Below, piece by piece: positions 57,923 through 64,000 of a stretch of 64,000 bases of DNA. The stretch lies in contig NZ_CP092183.1 in the NCBI RefSeq assembly GCF_023499255.1, positions 1,991,501-2,055,500 on the forward strand. Direction: 5' to 3'. The notes beneath the pieces are model-generated. The model was given only the letters and a program-made list of their open reading frames with translations, was not told the origin of the DNA and did no database searches. Positions within the stretch are counted from its first letter, which is position 1. Each line of letters begins with the position of its first letter. Made by a program: the position numbers and the translations under genes. The stretch is from Couchioplanes caeruleus (GTDB taxonomy: Bacteria > Actinomycetota > Actinomycetes > Mycobacteriales > Micromonosporaceae).

Positions 57923-60025
57923 ATGGCGTGGCTGGTGTGTGGCCGGTGGACGAAGTGGATCGTCCTCGGGCTGTGGGTGGTGGTGCTCGCGGTCGCGGGA
58001 CCGCTGGCCGGGAAGCTGTCCGGCGTCGAGAAGAACGACAACTCGGCCTGGCTGCCCGGCAGCGCGGAGGCGACCAAGGTCGCCGACCTGCAGAGCCGGT
58101 TCGGTCCGGACGACATCGCGCCCGCCGTCATCGTGTACGAGCGCGGCGGCGGCATCACGGCGGCGGACCGGGCCAGGGCCACGGCCGACGTCGCCCGCCT
58201 GCAGCAGGTCCCGGGCGTCACCGGCCAGGTCGCCGGTCCCGTGCCGGCCAAGGACGGGCAGGCGCTGCAGACCCTCGTCCCGATCAAGGTCGATGAGGAC
58301 GGCTGGGAGAAGATCGTCGACGTCGTGGACGACGTCAAGGCGGTGACCGGGACGCCGTCGGACGGGCTCGCGATCCACCTCGCCGGGCCGGCGGCGACCG
58401 CCGCGGACTCCGCCGGGGCGTTCGAGGGCATCGACGGCACCCTGCTCTACACGACGCTCGCCGTCGTGGCGATCATTCTGCTGGTCACGTACCGGAGTCC
58501 GGTGCTGTGGCTGTTGCCCATCATCTCCGCCGGCGTCGCGCTGACCACCGCGCAGGCGGTCATCTACCTGCTCGCCGAGCACGCCGGGCTGGTGGTCAAC
58601 GCGCAGAGCGCGGGCATCCTGACCGTGCTGGTCTTCGGCGCCGGCACCGACTACGCCCTGCTGCTGGTCGCCCGCTACCGCGAGGAACTGCGCCGGCACG
58701 AGGACCGGCACGAGGCGATGGCGCTGGCGCTGCACCGGGCCGGCCCGGCGATCATCGCCAGCGCGGCCACCGTCGCCGTCGGCATGTCCTGCCTGACCCT
58801 GGCGGAGCTCAACTCGACCAGCGGCCTCGGCCCGGTCGCCGCCCTGGGCATCGTGGTCGGCCTGCTCGCGATGGTCAGCCTCCTGCCGGCGCTGCTCGTC
58901 ATCTGCGGGCGCTGGCTGTTCTGGCCCGTACGCCCCAAGCCCGGCACGGCCGAGCCCACGGCGACCGGCATCTGGGCGCGGCTCGGCGGCCGCATCTCCC
59001 GCCGGCCCCGCATCGTGTGGGTGGTGACCGCGGTGGTGCTCGGCGCGATGTCGCTGGGCCTGCTGCAGCTCGAGGCGAACGGCCTGGCCCAGGCCGACCA
59101 GTTCACCAGCGAGCCGGCGTCGGTCGCCGGCGAGCAGGCGCTGGCCCGGCACTTCCCGGCCGGCCAGGGCCAGCCGGTGGTGGTGATCGGCCAGAATTCC
59201 GCGTCGGCGCAGATCCGGTCCGCGGTGGCCGCGACGCCGGGCATCAGCTCGGTCGCCGACCCGGTCGTCAACGGCGACCTGGTGAGGTACGAGGCCGTGC
59301 TCGAATCGGCGCCGGACATCGACGCCGCCATGGCCACCATCGAGCGGGTGCGTGACGCGGTCCATCCGTACGGGGGCGCGCAGGTCGGCGGCATGACGGC
59401 CATGACGCTCGACATCAACGCCGCCAACGACCACGACAACCGGCTGATCATCCCGCTGGTGCTGCTCGTCGTCCTGGTGATCCTGGGCCTGCTGCTGCGG
59501 GCGGTGGTGGCGCCGCTGGTGCTGATCGCCACGGTGGTGCTGTCCTTCGCGGCCTCGCTCGGCGTGAGCGCCCTGGTGTTCCGGCACGTGTTCGGCTTCG
59601 CCGGCGAGGACACGTCGTTCCCGCTCTACGTGTTCGTGTTCCTGGTGGCGCTGGGCATCGACTACAACATCTTCCTGATGACCCGGGTCCGCGAGGAGAC
59701 CCAGCAGCACGGCACCCGGCGCGGCGCCCTCGTCGGCCTCGCGGCCACCGGCGGCGTCATCACCTCGGCGGGCCTCGTGCTCGCGGGCACGTTCGCCGCG
59801 CTGGCCAGCCTGCCGCTGACCGCGTTCGCCGAGATCGGCTTCGCGGTGGCGTTCGGCGTGCTGCTGGACACGCTGGTCGTGCGCTCGGTGCTGGTGACCG
59901 CGCTGACGCTGGACCTGGGCCGGTGGATGTGGTGGCCCAGCCGGCTCACCCGGATCCCCGACGCGCCGCAGGCCGAGCCGATCACCCCCGGCGCGCCCGG
60001 CCGGGACCTCGATCCCGTGTCCTGA
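57923..60025 (+). CDS. MMPL/RND-type membrane transporter
   Basis: 700 residues with about 12 membrane helices in two repeated halves. Each half carries an RND signature segment: GTDYALLLVARYREELRRHE in the first half and GIDYNIFLMTRVREETQQHG in the second. This fits the actinobacterial MMPL family exporting lipids, siderophores or drugs. ATG 57923 is chosen for the GGGGGATGGG ribosome-like site before it; an in-frame GTG at 57890 would add 11 residues. Followed closely by the DUF1905 gene. Confidence 0.93.
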   Translation: MAWLVCGRWTKWIVLGLWVVVLAVAGPLAGKLSGVEKNDNSAWLPGSAEATKVADLQSRFGPDDIAPAVIVYERGGGITAADRARATADVARLQQVPGVTGQVAGPVPAKDGQALQTLVPIKVDEDGWEKIVDVVDDVKAVTGTPSDGLAIHLAGPAATAADSAGAFEGIDGTLLYTTLAVVAIILLVTYRSPVLWLLPIISAGVALTTAQAVIYLLAEHAGLVVNAQSAGILTVLVFGAGTDYALLLVARYREELRRHEDRHEAMALALHRAGPAIIASAATVAVGMSCLTLAELNSTSGLGPVAALGIVVGLLAMVSLLPALLVICGRWLFWPVRPKPGTAEPTATGIWARLGGRISRRPRIVWVVTAVVLGAMSLGLLQLEANGLAQADQFTSEPASVAGEQALARHFPAGQGQPVVVIGQNSASAQIRSAVAATPGISSVADPVVNGDLVRYEAVLESAPDIDAAMATIERVRDAVHPYGGAQVGGMTAMTLDINAANDHDNRLIIPLVLLVVLVILGLLLRAVVAPLVLIATVVLSFAASLGVSALVFRHVFGFAGEDTSFPLYVFVFLVALGIDYNIFLMTRVREETQQHGTRRGALVGLAATGGVITSAGLVLAGTFAALASLPLTAFAEIGFAVAFGVLLDTLVVRSVLVTALTLDLGRWMWWPSRLTRIPDAPQAEPITPGAPGRDLDPVS

Positions 60026-60044
60026 GCTGGCTATTCTCCGCACC

Positions 60045-60494
60045 ATGAGATTCAGGGGCGAGTTGCGGGCCACCGGCGGCACGGCCACCGGTTTCCAGGT
60101 CGATGACGAGGTCGTCGCCGCGCTCGACGGCGGCGGCCGGCCCAAGGTCGTGGTGACCGTCAACGGCTGCCGGTGGCGGGGCTCCATCGCCCGGATGGGT
60201 GGCGCGTACTGGCTCGGCGTCAGCGCGGAGCGCCGGGCCGCCGCCGGGATCGCCGCCGGCGAGGTGCACGACGTGGACGTCGAGCTCGACACCGCCGTCC
60301 GCGAGGTCGACGTCCCGGCCGACCTCGCGGTGGCGCTGGCGGCCGCGCCCGAGGCGAAGCGCTTCTTCGAGGGAATGTCCTACACCAACAAGAGCTGGCA
60401 CGTGCTGCAGGTGACCGGCGCCAAGACGGACGAGACGCGGGCCCGGCGCATCGCCAAGTCCGTCGCGATGCTCAGCGAGGGCAAGGCCCGGTAG
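60045..60494 (+). CDS. DUF1905 / YdeI-like protein
   Basis: 149 residues. The N-terminal DUF1905 part (MRFRGELRATGGTATGFQVD, VVVTVNGCRWRGSIARMGG) is followed by a YdeI/OmpD-associated-type C-terminus (AKRFFEGMSYTNKSWHVLQV). Function unknown. TATTCT is seven bases upstream of the ATG, so a leaderless transcript separate from the transporter is likely. It converges with the lipoprotein gene. Confidence 0.88.
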   Translation: MRFRGELRATGGTATGFQVDDEVVAALDGGGRPKVVVTVNGCRWRGSIARMGGAYWLGVSAERRAAAGIAAGEVHDVDVELDTAVREVDVPADLAVALAAAPEAKRFFEGMSYTNKSWHVLQVTGAKTDETRARRIAKSVAMLSEGKAR

Positions 60495-60500
60495 CCGCGG

Positions 60501-61193
60501 TCAGCCGATGCGGTTCAGCGTCGTGCCGACGAGCTTCTTCCAGTCCGAGGAGAACTGCGGGTTGGCGCTCGCGTCCGACTTGCCGAGGCGGTAGATCGCG
60601 TACTGGTCGACGAGCACGACGTTGCCGCGCGACAGCGCCACCACCGCCACGTCGGCCGTCGCCGGGTGCGCCTTGTCGTACTGCTTGTTGCGGATGGTGA
60701 CGAAGCCCGTCCAGCCGCCCTCCTCCAGCGGGGAGGTCGTGGCGGTCTCCGTGAACGCCGGTTCCTCCCGGTCTCCCGTCTTGGCCGGCCGCTGCACGCT
60801 GGGCGGGCAGGCGTCGGCGACCGTACGCAGCGTGGCGAGCGCGGTGGCGGAGGAGACGGCGTCCTCGTAGACGAGCCCGATCTGCGTCAGGCTCTGCACG
60901 CCCTCGGTGCCCTCGTCGGAGAGCGGCGCCGCGACGACGGACGGCTTGCCGGGCACGGCCGCGGGCGTGCTGTCCGCGCCGCAGATGCTGACCAGCTGCC
61001 CGGGGGCCGCGGACTCGGTGGGCTGCTTCCACGTCGGCCCGATGTCGGCCGGCTTGAGCAGCGCGTTGCGCACCGTGTCGACGCCGATCGTGGTCGGGTC
61101 CGGCTTCGGCGGGTCGTCCGAGGAACACCCGGCGAACCCGGCGGCGGCGGCGACCGCGACGACACCTCGGAGCAGGCGACCAACGACAAGCAT
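60501..61193 (-). CDS. lipoprotein with PknH-like extracellular sensor domain
   Basis: 230 residues. N-terminal signal with lipobox FAGC (Cys about 23). The mature part (KPDPTTIGVDTVRNALLKPA, DIGPTWKQP, LRTVADACPPSVQRP, GWTGFVTIRNKQYDK) matches the sensor-domain family seen in Micromonosporaceae lipoproteins and in PknH-like kinases, where two disulphides and a ligand groove are found. It is presumably anchored on the outer face. CATCAT is six bases before the ATG. Confidence 0.8.
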   Translation of the reverse strand: MLVVGRLLRGVVAVAAAAGFAGCSSDDPPKPDPTTIGVDTVRNALLKPADIGPTWKQPTESAAPGQLVSICGADSTPAAVPGKPSVVAAPLSDEGTEGVQSLTQIGLVYEDAVSSATALATLRTVADACPPSVQRPAKTGDREEPAFTETATTSPLEEGGWTGFVTIRNKQYDKAHPATADVAVVALSRGNVVLVDQYAIYRLGKSDASANPQFSSDWKKLVGTTLNRIG

Positions 61194-61502
61194 CCGGCCA
61201 TGATGGCAGACGCGCCCCGGTGACCGACCGTCACCACCAGCCGGTCACCGCCCCGGTACGCAAGGTGGCCGCCGAGGTCGGTAACCCGACATGGGGGCGC
61301 ACCGGTGTATCACCGGGACGCCGGGGTGGATCTTTGCCACCGGACGCGGCCGAGGGGGATGTGTCCGGCCGCCCGCCGGCGTACTGCCGGCGGGCGGCGT
61401 CTGACAGAGCGCAAGGCACTGCTCGCCTCGCTGGGCGACACCCGCTCCGGACGTCTGAGCGCACGCGGCGGGGGCCGGGGCGGCACGGCCCCCGGCCTGC
61501 CG
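61194..61502. other. spacer with the lipoprotein promoter and the GGDEF-gene terminator
   Basis: 309 bases without a convincing gene. It includes a leaderless -10 for the lipoprotein (61200-61205, minus) and a perfect 13-base stem-loop (61368-61398). No riboswitch could be recognised. Confidence 0.5.
61368..61398 (-). terminator. stem-loop downstream of the TPR-GGDEF gene
   Basis: GCCGCCCGCCGGC, loop GTACT, GCCGGCGGGCGGC: a perfect 13-base stem about 105 bases past the stop of the minus-strand GGDEF gene. Confidence 0.7.
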
Positions 61503-63137
61503 CTATCCGGCCGCCACCCGGTTGCGGCCGGCGCGCTTCGCCTCGTAGAGCCGCTGGTCGGCGCGGGCCATCGCGTCGTCCAGGTCGCCGCCCGGCGCGA
61601 CCGCGGCCACGCCGAAACTGATGGTCACGGTCAGGCCCGGCTCCAGCTTGTCCCACGGGTACGCGGCCACCTGCGCCCGCAGCAGCTCGCACCGGGTCCG
61701 AGCGTCGGCGAGGTCCGCGCCGTCGAGGCCGAGCAGGAACTCCTCGCCGCCGAGCCGCGCGACCAGGTCCAGCTCGCGGACGTTGTCGCGCAGCACCGAG
61801 GCGAGCCGGCGCAGCACCTCGTCGCCGACGAAGTGGCCGAAGCGGTCGTTGACACCCTTGAAGAGGTCGACGTCGGCGATCGCCACGCACAGCGGACCAC
61901 CGGTCATCTCCGGCAGCCGCAGCTCCGCACCGCGCCGGTTGGGCAGCCCGGTGAGCGAGTCCTCGGTGGCCTGCCGCTGCCAGGACACGCTCGCCTCCTC
62001 CAGCTCGGCGCTGCGCACCCGGGCCAGCTCGGCCTCGAGCCGTGCGTTGTCCAGCTCGAACTGGTGCACCGCGACCCGGGCCCGGGCGGCGGCCACGTCG
62101 TTGTGCGCGGCCCGCTCCAGCCCGTGGTACGCCCGATAGTGCCGCAGCGCCGCCGCGAAGTCGCCGACCAGCTCGTACGCCTCCGACAGCTCCCGGTGGA
62201 TCTCCATGGCCATCGGCTTCTCGCCGGCGTCCATCGCCCGGTCGAGGGCCGCGAGCAGGCCCTCGATCGCCGCCGCGCACTCGCCGCGCATGAGGCGTAC
62301 GCGCGCCTGGTGCTGCAGGGCGCCCGACTCCAGCGACCGGTAGCCGTGGATCGCGGCGATCGCCCGGGAGTCGTCGATCATGCACTCGGCGGCCTCGAAG
62401 TCGCCGTCGAGCGCGCGCAGCATCCCGTAGTTGTCGAGGCAGATCGCTTCCCGGAAGGGGTTGCCGGCCGCGCGCGCCAGCCGCAGCGCCTCGTCCACGT
62501 ACCCGAGGGCGTCGTGCAGCATGGCCTCTGCCCGCGCGGTGGCACCCGCGGCCCGCAGCTTGCCCACCTGGTGCACCGCGTTGTCGCCGACGTTGTTGAG
62601 GATGCAGAAGCGGGCCTCGGCGTCCATGCCCTCGACCATGGTCAGGGCCCGCATCAGGTACTCGGTGCTGAGCTCGTGGTTGCCCATGCTGCCGTGCACC
62701 ACGCCGGTGCGGTTGTGCACCCAGTACAGCAGGCTCCGATCGCCGAGCCGCTGGGCTATCTGCCGCCCGCGGGCCAGCTCCTCGAGGGCCTCCTCGTGCA
62801 TGCCCAGCTCGTTCAGCGGCATCGCGAGGGAGGTCAGCACCTCGCAGATCGCCGCATCGTCGCCACGGCTCTCCAGCACGGCGACGGCCTCCCGGCAGGC
62901 GGCCACCGCGGCTTCCTGCTCGCCGAGGCGCAGCAGCTGATTGGCCATCGACCGCAGCGCCCGGGCCTGCCCGTCGGCGTCGCCGGATGCCCCGGCCAGC
63001 TCGGCGGCCTGCCGGGCCAGGTCGGAGCCGGCCCGGTAGTCCCCGGCCAGCCGGCGCGCCTCGGCCTGGTCCAGCAGCGCCGCCACCTGTACGGCGGCCG
63101 CGCTGCGCGGGACCTCGACGAGGGCGCTGCCGGTCAT
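61503..63137 (-). CDS. cytoplasmic TPR-GGDEF diguanylate cyclase
   Basis: 544 residues, no membrane helix. TPR-like helices span about 15-340 (for example ALRSMANQLLRLGEQEAAVA, ALHHDALGYVDEALRLARA region), a coiled linker follows (VAVHQFELDNARLEAELARV, RSAELEEASVSWQR), then a GGDEF domain with LTGLPNRRGAELRL and the active-site variant LGGEEFLL. Such TPR-GGDEF proteins are abundant in Actinoplanes and may sense protein or nucleotide partners rather than membrane signals. Terminated by the stem-loop at 61368-61398. Confidence 0.92.
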   Translation of the reverse strand: MTGSALVEVPRSAAAVQVAALLDQAEARRLAGDYRAGSDLARQAAELAGASGDADGQARALRSMANQLLRLGEQEAAVAACREAVAVLESRGDDAAICEVLTSLAMPLNELGMHEEALEELARGRQIAQRLGDRSLLYWVHNRTGVVHGSMGNHELSTEYLMRALTMVEGMDAEARFCILNNVGDNAVHQVGKLRAAGATARAEAMLHDALGYVDEALRLARAAGNPFREAICLDNYGMLRALDGDFEAAECMIDDSRAIAAIHGYRSLESGALQHQARVRLMRGECAAAIEGLLAALDRAMDAGEKPMAMEIHRELSEAYELVGDFAAALRHYRAYHGLERAAHNDVAAARARVAVHQFELDNARLEAELARVRSAELEEASVSWQRQATEDSLTGLPNRRGAELRLPEMTGGPLCVAIADVDLFKGVNDRFGHFVGDEVLRRLASVLRDNVRELDLVARLGGEEFLLGLDGADLADARTRCELLRAQVAAYPWDKLEPGLTVTISFGVAAVAPGGDLDDAMARADQRLYEAKRAGRNRVAAG

Positions 63138-63288
63138 GTGCCGAAAATCGCCGGAAACGGGCCCCGGTTGAGTGAAACCGTCCGGCCAGTTCCCCGGACG
63201 GCACGTTTCCGGGATTACCGGGCATCACCGGGCTCCTACTGTCAGTGCCACGCCCGGTGCGGGCGTTGAAGCAGCCCAGGAGGCCGGC

Positions 63289-63861
63289 ATGACCGCCCGT
63301 CCCATCGTCCCGACCGTTCTCGTGCTCGCCGCGGCGATGACCGCTCTGACCGGATGTGGCGGCTCGGCAGAGCCCGCAGCCACACCCGGCGCATCCGGTG
63401 CCCCCGGTGCCGTCGCCGGGCTCGGCGGAACCGGGGCGGACAAGGCGGACGAGGCGGCCGCCGCCGGGGTCACCACCGAGGACGTCGTCAAGCCGAAGGC
63501 TCCGAAGGCGCCCGCGACGGCCGAGCCCCGGCCGGAGGGCCCGCGCATCGTCTCGTTCACCGTCGTGCAGAAGCCGAAGTGCGCGCAGGCCCTCCCGCTG
63601 ATCATCAGTTGGAAGATCACCGGCGCGGACTCCGGGGCCCTGTCCGTCGACGACCCGACCGGCACCCCGGGCACGTACGGGCCGGTGAGCCGGCACGGCA
63701 GCCAGGAATTCCCGTTCTCCTGCGGCGGCGGGGCGGGCACCATCGAGACCCACACGTACGCGCTCTACACCGTCGGCGGCGGCCCGCAGAAGCACAAGAC
63801 CCTCACCGTCTCGGCGAAGGTGCTCGGGCACGGCACCCCCGTCAGCGCCGAGCCGAGCTGA
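63289..63861 (+). CDS. putative lipoprotein, unknown function
   Basis: 190 residues. ATG preceded by AGGAGG. Lipobox LTGC with Cys at about residue 23, then an Ala/Pro-rich stalk and a ~90-residue beta-type domain (RIVSFTVVQKPKCAQALPLI, GSQEFPFSCGGGAGTIETHT) with two cysteines that may form a disulphide. Unrecognised. It converges with the thioredoxin gene. Confidence 0.7.
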   Translation: MTARPIVPTVLVLAAAMTALTGCGGSAEPAATPGASGAPGAVAGLGGTGADKADEAAAAGVTTEDVVKPKAPKAPATAEPRPEGPRIVSFTVVQKPKCAQALPLIISWKITGADSGALSVDDPTGTPGTYGPVSRHGSQEFPFSCGGGAGTIETHTYALYTVGGGPQKHKTLTVSAKVLGHGTPVSAEPS

Positions 63862-63862
63862 G

Positions 63863-64000
63863 TCAACGGTTCGCGTACGGCTCCACGGCCGCGGTCAGCG
63901 CCGCCCGCAGCATCCCCTTCGGCCGCGCCCCCACGATCGTGTTCACCACGATCCCCGCGCGGAACACCATCAGCGTCGGCATCGACAGCACCCGGTACGC
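63863..64000 (-). CDS. thioredoxin, C-terminal part (5' cut by window edge)
   Basis: 45 codons before the stop. The visible sequence YRVLSMPTLMVFRAGIVVNT, VGARPKGMLRAALTAAVEPY contains the conserved cis-Pro (S-M-P-T-L) and the C-terminal beta-strand/helix of thioredoxin. The CxxC active site is outside the window. Convergent with the lipoprotein gene, one base between stops. Confidence 0.85.
   Translation of the reverse strand, partial: AYRVLSMPTLMVFRAGIVVNTIVGARPKGMLRAALTAAVEPYANR

Noticed and set aside
61230..61400. c-di-GMP or c-di-AMP riboswitch in the spacer near the GGDEF gene
   Set aside because: Some GC-rich hairpins and a repeated GGACGC string exist, but the conserved riboswitch core could not be aligned on either strand.

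Overview
The window looks like a chromosomal segment of a high-GC filamentous actinomycete, most likely Micromonosporaceae (Actinoplanes-like). I infer this from the roughly 70 percent GC codon use, an Lsr2 nucleoid protein, a SigE-type ECF sigma factor, a SARP-type activator, many secreted glycoside hydrolases with CBM2, CBM5/12 or CBM13 modules, and many genes whose start codon lies 6-8 bases after a -10-like hexamer (leaderless architecture). No phage, IS element or CRISPR array is visible.

Layout. 0-1.4 kb: 5' part of a membrane sensor (GAF-PAS) cut by the window edge. 1.5-7.2 kb: a methyltransferase, then a tight operon for an NRAMP-fold transporter without the metal motif (ycsG-like), pxpA, ycsI-like, pxpB, pxpC and a GntR/FCD regulator, with two operator-like dyads upstream. 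7.2-9.7 kb: an O-methyltransferase and an ECF sigma factor with a membrane partner. 9.7-16.5 kb: two nucleotide-dependent oxidoreductases, Lsr2, a GH12 cellulase under a CebR-type palindrome, a GMC/cholesterol-oxidase-like flavoenzyme and a hemerythrin protein. 16.5-23.3 kb: a 1085-residue SARP-ATPase, an 835-base tract rich in degenerate tandem repeats, a Micromonosporaceae-type small protein with a runaway low-complexity tail, and an acyl-CoA synthetase. 23.3-28.3 kb: GAF-LuxR regulator, two paralogous LacI regulators around a polysaccharide deacetylase, and a zinc alcohol dehydrogenase. 28.4-29.9 kb: a lower-GC stand-alone PD-(D/E)xK (NucS-like) protein, probably acquired.

30.2-37.3 kb is an amino-sugar locus: a BadF/N-acetylglucosamine kinase diverges from murR/rpiR, a SIS isomerase, and an NgcEFG-type ABC importer, followed by a secreted GH16 enzyme with a chitin/cellulose-binding module. 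A perfect 9+9 inverted repeat sits on the divergent promoter. 37.3-40.0 kb: a second acyl-CoA synthetase and a CDP-alcohol phosphatidyltransferase. 40.1-42.2 kb is a decay zone: a deletion-fused TRAP transporter remnant, an Arg-codon-rich 24-residue ORF followed by a terminator, a tRNA-Arg(ACG), and a gene broken by two frameshifts. 42.2-49 kb: vanadium haloperoxidase-like protein, SDR, fatty acid desaturase, a two-component system and a GH128-CBM13 enzyme. 49-54.7 kb: a truncated and frameshifted BNR-repeat gene, a membrane monooxygenase-like protein, a PAS-GGDEF cyclase, a stand-alone LigD-type polymerase domain and a secreted subtilase. 54.9-64 kb: small conserved proteins, an MMPL transporter, lipoproteins, a TPR-GGDEF protein and the 3' end of a thioredoxin gene.

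The strongest leads for something new are the Arg-rich leader/terminator/tRNA-Arg arrangement at 40.6-40.95 kb, the NRAMP-fold protein lacking DPGN inside the 5-oxoprolinase operon, the NucS-like island gene, and the amino-sugar operator. All function calls are from reading the translations; no database search was run.
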